Notes: generated by a model not told the origin, from the letters alone. DNA of 57,242 bases from a bacterium (GCA_025360845.1 JANYBJ010000260.1:1-57242), one strand, 5' to 3'. Positions 1 to 8,709 are shown, numbered from the stretch's first letter. Translations and numbers: made by a program.

Positions 1-30
1 CTGTCGCCCGCCGTTTCCACGCAGGGAGTC

Positions 31-585
31 ATGGGCTGCCTCGGCGTGGTCATTCTTGTGCTGGGGCTGGTCATTGTACTCGTCCTTCCGAACATCAGCG
101 CAGATGTGTGGCTGTATCTCATCGGTGTCGGCATCGAAGGCTTTCTGATCTATCATTTTGCGCGCGCCTTGGGGGCCGCACGCGTGCCCGATCCCATCGT
201 GGAAATCGACAACAACCCTCTTGCTCCGGGCCAGACCACGCCGGTTTACATCCGCCAGCAGGGACCCGCTGGCTTGGCCCTGTTCCAAGTGCAGGTCATC
301 TGCGAGAAACTCGGTCCTAACGGTACGCGTGTCACGTACAAGCACTTGCTGATCGACCGTAGCGCGCTGCAAATCGAGGAGGCAGAGGAATTCACCATGA
401 ACTTGACGGCTCCGGCTAAGGCGTCGCCGAGCATAAAAACAGTTCAGACGGCGACGAACTGGTATGTCCGTATCAGGCGCAAGCTTGCGAATTCCGTTAG
501 CTACGATACCGACTATCCGTTCAGCGTCTTAGGTAAAGACGAGGGCGATGATGCGGCATCAGACGGTTTGACGGGCAGTCCCTAG
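31..585 (+). CDS. Small membrane-anchored hypothetical protein
   Basis: I do not recognise the family. The 184-residue protein opens with two hydrophobic segments (about residues 3-20 and 26-43). These are followed by a soluble part of about 130 residues rich in beta-type alternation, which would make a small membrane-anchored beta domain. The reading frame stays open upstream to the window edge, so the true start may lie outside. ATG 31 is the first in-frame start and gives a plausible hydrophobic N-terminus. A GGGAG just upstream is close to the ATG for a ribosome-binding site. The gene ends 42 bases before the hydroxyacid dehydrogenase on the same strand. Confidence 0.6.
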   Translation: MGCLGVVILVLGLVIVLVLPNISADVWLYLIGVGIEGFLIYHFARALGAARVPDPIVEIDNNPLAPGQTTPVYIRQQGPAGLALFQVQVICEKLGPNGTRVTYKHLLIDRSALQIEEAEEFTMNLTAPAKASPSIKTVQTATNWYVRIRRKLANSVSYDTDYPFSVLGKDEGDDAASDGLTGSP

Positions 586-627
586 CCGTGATGGGTCCCG
601 CGAGTGGACAGAGTGAAAGGGTTTTCG

Positions 628-1584
628 ATGAGATTGGTTGTTTTGGACGGATTCACGACGAATCCAGGGGATTTGGAGTGGCGGTCATTGGAGTCCCGCG
701 GACGTCTGACGGTGCATGCGCGTACGCCGTGTGAGTTGATTTTGGAGCGGTCGGAAGGCGCGGACATCCTGCTGACGAACAAAACGCCGCTGACGCGCGA
801 GACCATCGCGGCGCTGCCGGCTCTGCGGTTCATCGATGTGCTGGCCACCGGCTACAACGTGGTCGATCTCGCTGCGGCGCGGGAGCGCGGCATTCCGGTT
901 TCGAACGCGCCCGCCTACAGCACGCGGTCCGTGCAGCAGATGGCCTTCGCGTTGCTGCTGGAACTGACCCAGCAGTGCGGCCTGTACGACCGCGCGGTGA
1001 AAGAGGGCATGTGGAGCCGGTGCAAGGACATCACCTTCCAACTGAAGCCGCTGGTTGAACTGGACGGGATGATTTTCGGCGTGTTGGGCTTCGGCGCGAT
1101 CGGGCAGGCGGTGGCGCAGACGGCGCTGGCCTTCGGCATGAAGGTGGTGACCGCCTCGCGCACGCGCCCCGAAACGCTGCCCTCCGGCGTGGAATGGGTG
1201 ACGCACGAGGACCTTTTCCGCCGTGCGGATGTGGTGTCGCTGCACTGCCCGCTGACGCACCAGACGGAGAAGATCATCTGCGAACGGACCTTGGCGTGGA
1301 TGAAGCCGACGGCGCTGCTGATCAACACGTCGCGCGGCGGGCTGGTGGACGAGGTGGCGTTGGCTCGGGCGCTCAATGAGGGACGGCTGGCGGGCGCGGG
1401 TGTGGACGTGCTTTCGACGGAGCCGCCCGATCCGGGCAATCCGTTGTTGCAGGCCCGCAACTGCGTGATCACGCCGCATTGCGCGTGGGCCACTCGGGCC
1501 GCGCGGCAGAGGCTGCTCGATATCACGGCGGCGAATGTGAAGGCGTTCCAGGCTGGATGTCCGCAAAACGTGGTGAACGCGTAG
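628..1584 (+). CDS. D-2-hydroxyacid dehydrogenase (glycerate dehydrogenase-like)
   Basis: NAD-dependent cytosolic oxidoreductase of the D-isomer-specific 2-hydroxyacid dehydrogenase family, interconverting a 2-keto acid (possibly hydroxypyruvate) and its D-2-hydroxy acid. The 318-residue protein has the Rossmann motif GFGAIG at about 154-159. The catalytic set is Arg236 (in NTSRGG), Glu265 (in DVLSTEPP) and His284 (in TPHCAW), as the family requires. ATG 628 is preferred over GTG 604 because AAAGGG lies 6 bases upstream and the protein then starts directly with the first beta strand. The substrate cannot be fixed from sequence. Glycerate dehydrogenase is the closest guess, and D-3-phosphoglycerate dehydrogenase is less likely because there is no C-terminal regulatory domain. 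Confidence 0.88.
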   Translation: MRLVVLDGFTTNPGDLEWRSLESRGRLTVHARTPCELILERSEGADILLTNKTPLTRETIAALPALRFIDVLATGYNVVDLAAARERGIPVSNAPAYSTRSVQQMAFALLLELTQQCGLYDRAVKEGMWSRCKDITFQLKPLVELDGMIFGVLGFGAIGQAVAQTALAFGMKVVTASRTRPETLPSGVEWVTHEDLFRRADVVSLHCPLTHQTEKIICERTLAWMKPTALLINTSRGGLVDEVALARALNEGRLAGAGVDVLSTEPPDPGNPLLQARNCVITPHCAWATRAARQRLLDITAANVKAFQAGCPQNVVNA

Positions 1585-1610
1585 GGGGCGGACCTTCGTG
1601 CCCGTGCCCT

Positions 1611-2060
1611 TCAAGGAAGAAGCAGGCCGCGGGCGGCGTCGACGGCGGTCTTGCCGAACGCCTTGGTGGCCTCGTGCGAGCAGGCTGGGACCACGTCGGC
1701 GGCAAAGGGCGCGACCTTGGCCATGCAGGAACGTCCTTCCGGCGTGCTGTAGAAGGCGGCGAGCGCTTTCAGCTCCGCTTCGGTGAAGTGTTTCAGAAGC
1801 CCCTCGCGGATGATCCGGTCGACTTCGTTGAGGTCTACATGCCGCATGAAATTGGCGTGGGCCTTCTCGTGCTTCTGCTGCGGCGTGTAGATGTCCGCAT
1901 AAGGTTCGGCCAATTGAGCGAACATGATTTCCGGCGGCACGATGGCCATCAGCTCCTCAGCGTAGCGCTCTTTCGCTGAGCGCTCTTTGGGCTGCGGCGC
2001 GGTGGTGCAGGCGGCGAGGCCGAGCAGAGCGGCGAGAACGAACAGGGTGCTTTTTTTCAT
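1611..2060 (-). CDS. DUF2059-like lipoprotein
   Basis: A 149-residue exported protein with a classical lipoprotein signal: a Lys-Lys start, a hydrophobic core and the lipobox LAAC with Cys18. The mature part is helical and resembles the DUF2059 family, with the typical pattern around FTEAELKALAAFYSTPEG (helix, then Tyr-Ser-Thr-Pro-Glu-Gly). The function of DUF2059 proteins is not established. The ATG follows a short AT-rich leader with CTTATG spacing. The gene is convergent with the dehydrogenase (26-base gap) and followed on the same strand upstream by the PQQ-like gene. Confidence 0.72.
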   Translation of the reverse strand: MKKSTLFVLAALLGLAACTTAPQPKERSAKERYAEELMAIVPPEIMFAQLAEPYADIYTPQQKHEKAHANFMRHVDLNEVDRIIREGLLKHFTEAELKALAAFYSTPEGRSCMAKVAPFAADVVPACSHEATKAFGKTAVDAARGLLLP

Positions 2061-2175
2061 AAGGAGTCGGTCCGTTTTATTGTTTGCAGTAACGCCTTTA
2101 GGCGGATATCCATTGACGCGGGACGGCTAAAACCGGTACGACGAACACAGTGTGTTGCAAAGGCTTTTAACCCTG

Positions 2176-3378
2176 TTATTCGCCAAGCTTGAAGCAGGCA
2201 AGCTCGCGCTGGTTGCGGATGATCAGGCGGTCGCCCACAATGAAGTAGGTGGCCCAGCTCCTGCCGCCGAGCGGGGTGAAGCGGGTGATCTCGCGAAAGG
2301 CCTCGCCCGTGGGCTCGATCATCACGAGGTCGCCCTTCTGTCCGTCGAGCGCGAGCACCACGCCGTCGATGGCGAGCGTCTGGCCATGCTCGAACGCCTT
2401 GATTTTCCAATGGATCTTGCCGGTGGCGGGATCGAAGCACATCAGGCCTTCAGGAGCGGCGGGCTTGCCGCTCGAGGTGCCGAAGAGGAGCCCGTTGACG
2501 AGCACGGGGGTGGTGAAGATGGGGCAGATCTCCTTGTTCTCCCAGATCAGGTGCGGCTGGCCGTCGCGGATCTCGGTCACGGTGCTGCCCGCGTTGTCGG
2601 TGCCGCCGGTGAAGATGCGGTTGCCCATGACCACAGGCTGGATGATGTTGTTGCCGTACGGGTGGGCTCGCGGAATCGTCCAGAGCGTGGCCCCCGTGTC
2701 GGGGTTGATTCCCATCAGGGTGTTGGCGCTGTAGCAGAGCAGCGTGGGGACCTTGTCGAAGGTGACGATGACGGGCAGCGAGTAGCCCGGCTTTTCCGGG
2801 TTGCCGCCGCGCCAGAGCAGATCGCCGGTCTTCTTGTTGACGGCCACGACGTTGCCGTTTGTGCCGCCGGGCTGAAGGTACGCGATATCGCCCCACACGC
2901 CGACCGGCGCGGAGTAACCGTGGTTGGGCGCCTGGCCCGCATAGTCGTTGATGTAGTCCTTCTTCCACAGCACGCGGCCGGTCGCGGCGTCGAGACCGTG
3001 GACGAGGCCCATGCGGCTGACGGTGTAGACCATCCCCCGGTTGTAGGTCGGCGTGGCGCGGGAGAAGCCGTGGTAGGTCTTGAAGGTGTCGGGATAGGGG
3101 GTGCGCCAAAGCTCCTTGCCGTCGGCGAGAGCGAGGGCGCGGACGATGTCGTTGGTGCCGAGGTGGTCGGTGATGTAGAGCGTGCCGTCCACGCACGAGG
3201 CGCAGGCGTGGCCTTCGTCGGTGAGCGCGACCTTCCAGAGCAGGGCGGGCGGGTGCGCCTGCCAGTCGCGCCCGATGTTGGTGGCCGCCGCGTGGAAGTC
3301 GAGCGTCGGCCCGGCCAGATAAGGCCAATCGGCGGCGGAGAGCAGGGTGGGCAGGAGGATGATGGCGAGGTGTTTCAT
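2176..3378 (-). CDS. Exported PQQ-like beta-propeller protein
   Basis: A 400-residue secreted protein. After a short signal peptide (residues 1 to about 16) it consists of repeated blades of the PQQ/quinoprotein type, seen as recurring patterns such as DAATGRVLWKK, NKKTGDLLWRG and DPATGKIHWKI (Asp-x-x-Thr-Gly-x-x-x-Trp). No accompanying dehydrogenase catalytic signature or cytochrome domain is visible, so a binding or scaffold role is as likely as an enzyme. The start is the ATG at 3378, which overlaps the glycosyltransferase stop in ATGA. The two are therefore probably translationally coupled, with the glycosyltransferase first. Confidence 0.82.
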   Translation of the reverse strand: MKHLAIILLPTLLSAADWPYLAGPTLDFHAAATNIGRDWQAHPPALLWKVALTDEGHACASCVDGTLYITDHLGTNDIVRALALADGKELWRTPYPDTFKTYHGFSRATPTYNRGMVYTVSRMGLVHGLDAATGRVLWKKDYINDYAGQAPNHGYSAPVGVWGDIAYLQPGGTNGNVVAVNKKTGDLLWRGGNPEKPGYSLPVIVTFDKVPTLLCYSANTLMGINPDTGATLWTIPRAHPYGNNIIQPVVMGNRIFTGGTDNAGSTVTEIRDGQPHLIWENKEICPIFTTPVLVNGLLFGTSSGKPAAPEGLMCFDPATGKIHWKIKAFEHGQTLAIDGVVLALDGQKGDLVMIEPTGEAFREITRFTPLGGRSWATYFIVGDRLIIRNQRELACFKLGE

Positions 3379-4526
3379 ATCGCAGTTTCGGTGTTTAGGG
3401 GTTGATGGTTGAGGACGGCACGGTAGACGGCTTCGGTGGCGCGGGCGGCCTTCTCCCAAGAGAACCCGGCGGCCTTCCGATAGCCCGCCTCGATCTTCTC
3501 GCGGCGGAAAGCGGGTTGTGTCAGCAGCAGGCCAACCGCGTCGGCAATGGAGGCGGGGTCGCGCGGGTCGCAGGTGACCGCCGCGCCGCCGCAGTTCTCG
3601 ACCGCCGCACCGCCGGAACAGACCACGGGGCAGCCGCAGGCCATGGCTTCGAGCGGTGGCAGGCCGAAGCCCTCGTCGTGTGAAGGGAAGACGAACGCAA
3701 GGGCAAGGGAGTAGAGGACGGGAAGCTCCTCGGCCTGAACGTATCCGGTGCGGCTGACGCGGTGTTGGACGCCGTTATCGTGGATCGCGCGGTCGATGGC
3801 GGCGGCGGTTGCGGAGTCAGACGCGCCTGCCAGCACGAGATGCAGGTCCGTGTGTTCGCGTTGAACGATGGCGAAAGCGGTGATCAGGACAAGGATGTTT
3901 TTGCGTGAGGAGAGGTCGCCGACGAAGAGGAGAAAGGAAGAGGGGAGCGCGTGGCGTTGGCGGACCGCTTGCAGGCGCGTGTCCTCGGCGCAGCGGACGA
4001 GGGAAGGGGAGAGTCCGGGGGGGATGACGACGATGCGGCTCCGGGCTTCGGGGAAGCGTTCGAGCACGGTGCGCCGCGTGTAAGGCGAGAGGGTGATGAT
4101 GGCAGCGGCCTTGCGGACCGAGGGCGGAATCATGAGGCCGTAGTGAAGGCGGTTGGGTGCGCGGCAGAAGTGCGGGTGGGTCATCACGTGCAGGTCGTGG
4201 ACCGTCAGCACCACGGGGCAGGGGGCGAGCAGGGGCGCGACGTAGGCCGGCGCGTGCAGAAGCGGGGCGCGGGCGCTACGCAGGATCAAGGGAAGTGCGG
4301 TCTGCTCCCACACGATGCGGAGCGCGCGCGACCGCGACACGCAGCCGGTTGTCCGGCGGAGGCGCATGTGAGGATTCTCCGGAATGGTGCGGTGACCTTC
4401 GGGGACGCAGGCGCATAAAGGCATTGTGCTGTATTCCGCTAAGGCACACGCCCATTGGTGGACGACCACTTCAACCCCTGAATAGGGCTCGCGGAGCACC
4501 ATGGCGTTGTAATAAACGGAAGACAT
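3375..4526 (-). CDS. Glycosyltransferase, GT4-like family
   Basis: A 383-residue cytosolic GT-B glycosyltransferase, expected to transfer a sugar from a nucleotide donor to a glycan or lipid. The C-terminal half has the standard features: FVGDLSSRKN (start of the donor domain), then PSHDEGFGLPPLEAMACG with the EX7E pair that binds the donor, then CPVVCSGG. The acceptor cannot be deduced. The frame continues upstream through the tRNA gene, but the protein must start at ATG 4526. A strong promoter ends 7 bases before this ATG, so the transcript is probably leaderless. The stop overlaps the start of the propeller gene. Confidence 0.85.
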   Translation of the reverse strand: MSSVYYNAMVLREPYSGVEVVVHQWACALAEYSTMPLCACVPEGHRTIPENPHMRLRRTTGCVSRSRALRIVWEQTALPLILRSARAPLLHAPAYVAPLLAPCPVVLTVHDLHVMTHPHFCRAPNRLHYGLMIPPSVRKAAAIITLSPYTRRTVLERFPEARSRIVVIPPGLSPSLVRCAEDTRLQAVRQRHALPSSFLLFVGDLSSRKNILVLITAFAIVQREHTDLHLVLAGASDSATAAAIDRAIHDNGVQHRVSRTGYVQAEELPVLYSLALAFVFPSHDEGFGLPPLEAMACGCPVVCSGGAAVENCGGAAVTCDPRDPASIADAVGLLLTQPAFRREKIEAGYRKAAGFSWEKAARATEAVYRAVLNHQPLNTETAI

Positions 4527-4533
4527 GGTGCGC

Positions 4534-4562
4534 AGTATACCTAAGCGCGGGAAAGACATCAA
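4534..4562 (-). promoter_or_regulatory. Sigma70-type promoter giving a leaderless glycosyltransferase mRNA
   Basis: On the minus strand: -35 TTGATG (4562-4557), 17-base spacer, -10 TATACT (4539-4534). Seven bases separate the -10 from the ATG at 4526, so initiation at the usual distance begins at or next to the start codon. No Shine-Dalgarno sequence could fit. Confidence 0.5.
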
Positions 4563-4567
4563 GCGGA

Positions 4568-4657
4568 TGGCGGAGAGGGAGGGATTCGAACCCCCGGTAC
4601 CCGTAAGAGCACACAGCATTTCCAGTGCTGCACCTTCGGCCGCTCGGTCACCTCTCC
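4568..4657 (-). tRNA. tRNA-Ser (anticodon GGA)
   Basis: A 90-base tRNA read on the minus strand. The acceptor stem GGAGAGG pairs with CCTCTCC, followed by discriminator G and an encoded CCA. The T arm contains GGTTCGAATCC. The anticodon loop CTGGAAA gives anticodon GGA, which reads UCC and UCU. The long variable arm (GTGCTCTTACGGGTACC region) is typical of serine tRNAs. It sits between the glycosyltransferase start and the DUF2851 gene, both on the same strand. Confidence 0.96.
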
Positions 4658-4673
4658 ATAAAAAAGTCCCAAC

Positions 4674-4702
4674 TTTATAGCGATTTATGTCTGGGAAAAC
4701 AA
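4674..4702 (-). promoter_or_regulatory. Probable promoter of the tRNA-Ser gene
   Basis: Minus strand: TTGTTT (4702-4697), 17-base spacer, TATAAA (4679-4674). This places initiation about 10 bases before the mature tRNA 5' end. The -35 lies inside the last codons of the DUF2851 gene. Confidence 0.45.
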
Positions 4703-6172
4703 CCCTAAAGTGGAAATATATCGGCGAGGGGCTTCCTTCGCACCTTTGCTCCGCAGGGTGTCGCACAGCACGCAGGCGTCGCAGCCGGGCTTGGCGTTGA
4801 GGCAGAAATCGAGATGGATTTGGAGCAGGCCCTGTTGGAGCAGGCCGCTGTCGGCGTAAAGCGCGGGGTTGTGGTCGCGTCCGAACAGATGCAGGGCCGT
4901 GAGGCGCATGGGTGCGGAGAGGTCTTCGGAGGGCAGATGGTTGACGACACCCTGCGGGAGCGTGCCTTCGGCCGCGTAGAAGGGGATGACGGCGTTGGTG
5001 AGGATCGCGGCTATGCGCGCGTCGCCGAGAAGGACCGTTTCCTGTTGCGCGTCTGGTTTTGAGGAGAAGGCGAGCCGCTGATTCCAGAAGGGCCAGCGGC
5101 AGCGCGTCTCGAAGCAGTCCTTCGCTTGAGAATGCCAGCGCAGACCGTTCTCCGCGGCCAATCGGTCGAGATCGTGCAGCACGTGGGACAGGCCGCTGAA
5201 GAGACAGGCGGCAGCCGCCAGCCGGCGCACGGGCGCGTTCTGCGGCCGGAGGTTGTGGAGCGTCCATGTCACGCTCTCCGGCAGCGTCTCGCCCGCGTCG
5301 CGCCACCAGGTGTCCCACAGCGTGCGGATGAAGCGGCGGCCCTCGTCGTCGGGCGCGACATCGGGCTGCGGCAACAGTCGGGCGGTGCCGAGCAGGCGGG
5401 CGAAGGCCGCTTCTCGCGGGGCGACCAGCGCGGCGTCAGGCAGCAGTCGGGCGAGGGCGCGGAAGGGTGTCTGATTGTGCTTGTAGCCGAGCGCGGCCAT
5501 GGTCTCCTCGTAGAAGAGCTGTCCGCGGTCGCCGCTCTGTTCGAGCCGAACACGGAGGCGGGCCGCCTTGGCGCGCAGGCGGTAGTGGCCTGCGGCAGCG
5601 AGCACCGCGCGGGCTTGGTCGGGATCGCTCTTCAGAAACGTCTCGCACGGGCGCGGCGTCGCGGGAAGAACCGCATGGGGATAGGCCTTGAGGTCGATGT
5701 CGTCGAGCGAGAGGCCGGGCTGCGCCGACACCGGTGCCGCCAGCGACAGGGCGCAGACACCGGAGGCCAAGGTGCGCGGCGCCGGACCTGCGAACCAGGT
5801 GACGTGCGCAATCACGCGCGCGTAAGCTGGGTTGGTCCAGTGGCTGTGGGCGTCCCAGTCCGAAGGATGGACATGGACCTCCACGTCGCCGCGGAGCTGC
5901 CTCGCGCCGGGTTGGATGAGCAGGATGGCGTTGATGAAATCGGGACCCGCCTCAAGGTTCCATTCGCCTGGATCGAGCACGGTGACCGTTTCGCCGCCCG
6001 GCAGCGGAAAGAGCGCTAAACGGTAGCGCGAATCGAACCACAGGCACTGCAAATGGCGCTCGCTCCAATGGAAGCCGGCACGGTAGCGGGCTGCGGATTC
6101 GCGCACCGCAGACGGTTGTGCGGTCAACAGCCGGGCGTAGTCACCAGCGAGAGGGAATGGAGCGTCCTTCAT
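4685..6172 (-). CDS. DUF2851 family protein
   Basis: A 495-residue protein matching the DUF2851 family in length and pattern. The N-terminal ESERHLQCLWF-like segment is followed by NLEAGPDFINAILLI and RGDVEVHVHPSDWDAHSH, the conserved acidic/His core. The C-terminus has Cys clusters in LNAKPGCDACVLCDTL. The DVEVH core resembles nuclease-type folds, but no function is established and I do not assign one. No signal peptide is visible, so it is probably cytosolic. The C-terminal Cys set (Cys-x2-Cys-x2-Cys) could bind metal. Only a weak AAAGAAA precedes the ATG. Confidence 0.8.
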   Translation of the reverse strand: MKDAPFPLAGDYARLLTAQPSAVRESAARYRAGFHWSERHLQCLWFDSRYRLALFPLPGGETVTVLDPGEWNLEAGPDFINAILLIQPGARQLRGDVEVHVHPSDWDAHSHWTNPAYARVIAHVTWFAGPAPRTLASGVCALSLAAPVSAQPGLSLDDIDLKAYPHAVLPATPRPCETFLKSDPDQARAVLAAAGHYRLRAKAARLRVRLEQSGDRGQLFYEETMAALGYKHNQTPFRALARLLPDAALVAPREAAFARLLGTARLLPQPDVAPDDEGRRFIRTLWDTWWRDAGETLPESVTWTLHNLRPQNAPVRRLAAAACLFSGLSHVLHDLDRLAAENGLRWHSQAKDCFETRCRWPFWNQRLAFSSKPDAQQETVLLGDARIAAILTNAVIPFYAAEGTLPQGVVNHLPSEDLSAPMRLTALHLFGRDHNPALYADSGLLQQGLLQIHLDFCLNAKPGCDACVLCDTLRSKGAKEAPRRYISTLGLFSQT

Positions 6173-6190
6173 TCGTTTTTTCTTTAATTT

Positions 6191-6246
6191 TCAACGCTCG
6201 ACTCTGAAGTGATGGCGCGGTTTCAACTTGAACGTTGAGCGTTTTC
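6191..6246 (+). repeat. Degenerate heptamer repeat, inverted pair
   Basis: Intergenic units with 7-base period: CAACGCT CGACTCT at the left, then TCAACTT GAACGTT GAGCGTT at the right. AACGCTC (6193-6199) and GAGCGTT (6237-6243) are exact reverse complements, so the pair can fold. The block lies between the DUF2851 start and the stop of the TIM-barrel gene. The same heptamer family recurs at 7148-7231 and 19001-19035. Confidence 0.6.
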
Positions 6247-6251
6247 TTTTG

Positions 6252-7127
6252 TCAGGCTCCAGCCTGATCCCGCATGGTGGCGAGCGCCTTTTTCCAGGCT
6301 TCCTCGATGTTCTCCTTGGGCCAGCCCCCTTCGATCGACACGCCGCCGGCATAGCCGATATCCTTGAGCGCCTTGAAGAAACCGCTCAGGTCTTCACCTT
6401 TGGTTCCGGGCGCTGTCCGTCCTTCCATTTCGGCGATGTGGCAGTGACGCAGGCGGGCAGCGGCCCTGCGGATCGACTCCGGTCCTTCGCCCTCTTTCAA
6501 CATGTGGTAGAAGTCGGCCAGCAACTGAATGCGCGGGCGACCGATGGCGTCCACGTACTCGATTCCTTCCGCGACCGAGTTGAGGAGGTTCGACTCGCTT
6601 TTGTTCAGAGGCTCCAGCACGACGGTGACCTTGCACTCCTTAATGCGGTCGCCGAGCTTTTGGCAAAACTCGATAAACTGCGCCTTGCCTTTGGCGGCAT
6701 CGAAATCCTTGGGCAGGTTGCGTGCGCCGCCGCTGCCGAACACGATGTGGGGAATGCCGGCGGCGTCCGCGCGCTGGCACGCTTTCACGGCATAGTCAAG
6801 CGCCGGGTCGTGGGCCGCTTCGGGGCCTGTGAGCCTAAACTTGCCGGGAATAAAACCGTTGCATGACCGGATGGGCAACGCGCAGGCTTTGAGCTTCGCC
6901 AGCTCTGGCGCGAACTCGTCGTCGGACAGCTCGGGTTTGAGCATGCCGCCGACGCCGCCTTCGATGAAATCGTATCCGATCGCCTGAAGCTGCCCGGCTT
7001 TGTCCGGGCCGGCGCAAAGGCCCAAGAGGATGTTCGGCACGGCCTTTTGCGCGCGTGCCATGCCTGTACCTCCCGCCACGCCGGCAGCGGCCACAAGCTG
7101 CATGAATGTCCGTCGGTTCAGACGCAT
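6252..7127 (-). CDS. Tat-exported sugar phosphate isomerase/epimerase-type TIM barrel (hydroxypyruvate isomerase-like)
   Basis: A 291-residue protein with an N-terminal twin-arginine signal (NRRTFMQLVAAAG) and Ala-rich cleavage region. The rest is an AP-endonuclease-2-type TIM barrel. Metal-ligand-type positions are seen in VVLEPLN (Glu), LLADFYHM (Asp, His), RHCHIAEMEGR (His) and VSIEGGW (Glu), the pattern of hydroxypyruvate isomerase and related sugar isomerases. The substrate is unknown. ATG 7127 is chosen because it places the twin Arg near the N-terminus; upstream sequence in frame is heptamer repeat. It follows the Gfo/Idh gene on the same strand and may share its promoter. Confidence 0.83.
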   Translation of the reverse strand: MRLNRRTFMQLVAAAGVAGGTGMARAQKAVPNILLGLCAGPDKAGQLQAIGYDFIEGGVGGMLKPELSDDEFAPELAKLKACALPIRSCNGFIPGKFRLTGPEAAHDPALDYAVKACQRADAAGIPHIVFGSGGARNLPKDFDAAKGKAQFIEFCQKLGDRIKECKVTVVLEPLNKSESNLLNSVAEGIEYVDAIGRPRIQLLADFYHMLKEGEGPESIRRAAARLRHCHIAEMEGRTAPGTKGEDLSGFFKALKDIGYAGGVSIEGGWPKENIEEAWKKALATMRDQAGA

Positions 7128-7147
7128 GATATGATTTCTCTTTACGG

Positions 7148-7231
7148 AACTCTCAACGCTGAACGCTCGACTCCCAACATCCAAGTGTGTTTCCTTGAGA
7201 GTCAAGCGCTGAAAGTTGGACGTTGAGCGTT
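7148..7231 (+). repeat. Two opposed arrays of degenerate heptamers
   Basis: Left array, five units: AACTCTC, AACGCTG, AACGCTC, GACTCCC, AACATCC (7148-7182). Right array, five units: GAGAGTC, AAGCGCT, GAAAGTT, GGACGTT, GAGCGTT (7197-7231). The right array is of the same family in reverse orientation (AACGCTC pairs exactly with GAGCGTT). Together they fill most of the 117-base gap between the Gfo/Idh stop and the TIM-barrel start. Confidence 0.65.
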
Positions 7232-7244
7232 TTTCAGCCCTTTT

Positions 7245-8615
7245 TCAATACCCCTTGAACACCTTGCCGCCGGCCATGACTTGGCGTGCGGCCTTGTCGA
7301 AGGTCGCCTTCATGCCGGTGCGCAGCGAGGCGTTGGACATGATGAGCGCCACGGCGTGGCTGTAGCCCGCTTCGATGGGGGCGTTCGGCTGCTTGCGCGA
7401 ACGGACGCACTCCATCCAGTTGCGCATGTGGGCGACCTCCATGTTGCCCGCGCCGGTGTTGGCGGCGGTGGCCGCGACTTCGGTTTCGGCGAGTTTCTTT
7501 GTCTCTTCCTTGGTGCCCTCGACGCCCTCGTTGGAGACCGTGCCTTTGATCAGGTCGATGGTGCCCTGCGCCGAGTGATATTTCTCGACGTTGCCGCGGG
7601 CGGCGTTGGTCTGGCGCGAGCTGAAGACAACCTGGAAGCCCTTGGAGGCGTCGTCCTCGGGACCGTATTCGAGAATCGTGGTGAAGGTGTCGAAATTTTC
7701 GCGGCCGTCCTTCCATGCGTAGAGGCCGCCGCCGGACATGGCGGAGCGAGGAAACTCGAAGCCCGTGAACCAGGCGACGGTGTCGATCTGGTGGCACATC
7801 CACTGGCCGGGGATGCCGGAGGAGTAGGGCCAGAAGAGGCGGAACTCGAGATATTTCCGGGGATCGAACGCCACTTTGGGCCGGTCGAGCAGCCACTTGT
7901 TCCAGTCGGTGTCGGACTCCTTCAGCTTTTTGGGCAGGTCGCCGCGGCGCCAGCGCTGGGGCTGGTTGACGTTCCAGCAGAGGTCGACGTAGGTGATGTC
8001 GCCGAACTTGCCCGAGCGGATGTAGTCGTTTGCGATATGGTAGGAGTCGCCGCTGCGGCGCTGCGAGCCGATCTGGACGATGGCGCCGCCGCGGTTGTTG
8101 GCTTTGCGCGCCTCGCTGACGGCGTCGAGCACGGCGTTGGCGGCAGCCATATCCTCGGCGCACGGTTTTTCAGAATAGGAGTCTTTTTGCGCCCTGACGG
8201 CATGGACGGTGTGCATGGCGTGCTGGAAGTCAGCGGTGGAGATGATCACGGCGTCGACGTTCTTGGCCTTCTCGTAGAGTTCCTCGTCGCTCGCGTAAAG
8301 GTTGACGGGATGGCCGAGCTCTTTTTCAAGTCTGGCCTTGCCCTCTTCGCGGCGCACGCTCCAGAGGTCCGCCAGTGCGACGATGTCGAAATTCAGTTCG
8401 TCTTTGGATTTGAGGAAGGAAGGCAGGAGCGCGTCCTTAAAGCGGTCGGAAAAGCCGACGCAGGCCACGCTGATGCGGCTGTTTGCGCCGACGACGTTCT
8501 GGGACGGCGCCTGCTGTGCCTTGAGGATTCCCGGCAGGGCGGCAAAGGATACGCCTGCCGAGACGGTTTTTACAAAACCGCGTCGCGTCACACGGGTCAG
8601 TTGACTCAAGTTCAT
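7245..8615 (-). CDS. Tat-exported Gfo/Idh/MocA family oxidoreductase
   Basis: A 456-residue NAD(P)-dependent oxidoreductase type. The twin-arginine signal TRRGFVKTVSAG sits at residues 10-21, followed by an Ala-rich cleavage region. The dinucleotide-binding part begins with ISVACVGFSDRF (variant Gly motif), and the conserved EKPCA element (SEKPCAEDM) contains the Lys typical of the family. The C-terminal part is the alpha/beta domain with CHQIDTVAWF. Exported Gfo/Idh proteins with Tat signals are common in PVC bacteria, and their substrates are mostly unknown. A good promoter lies upstream (8710-8737), and it probably heads a two-gene unit with the TIM-barrel gene. Confidence 0.87.
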   Translation of the reverse strand: MNLSQLTRVTRRGFVKTVSAGVSFAALPGILKAQQAPSQNVVGANSRISVACVGFSDRFKDALLPSFLKSKDELNFDIVALADLWSVRREEGKARLEKELGHPVNLYASDEELYEKAKNVDAVIISTADFQHAMHTVHAVRAQKDSYSEKPCAEDMAAANAVLDAVSEARKANNRGGAIVQIGSQRRSGDSYHIANDYIRSGKFGDITYVDLCWNVNQPQRWRRGDLPKKLKESDTDWNKWLLDRPKVAFDPRKYLEFRLFWPYSSGIPGQWMCHQIDTVAWFTGFEFPRSAMSGGGLYAWKDGRENFDTFTTILEYGPEDDASKGFQVVFSSRQTNAARGNVEKYHSAQGTIDLIKGTVSNEGVEGTKEETKKLAETEVAATAANTGAGNMEVAHMRNWMECVRSRKQPNAPIEAGYSHAVALIMSNASLRTGMKATFDKAARQVMAGGKVFKGY

Positions 8616-8709
8616 GGGTGCTCCGTTACTAAAAGATCGATCAGACTGCGTTCTGCAAAAGGTTTCGCTTGGCAGCCTTTAACCGTTGTGCATTTTCCAA
8701 TTTGATTTC

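Noticed and set aside
4527..5318. Upstream in-frame extension of the glycosyltransferase running through the tRNA gene
   Set aside because: It crosses a complete tRNA-Ser gene and the antisense of the DUF2851 gene; its residues are Arg/Pro-rich and unlike any protein. The promoter sits just before ATG 4526.
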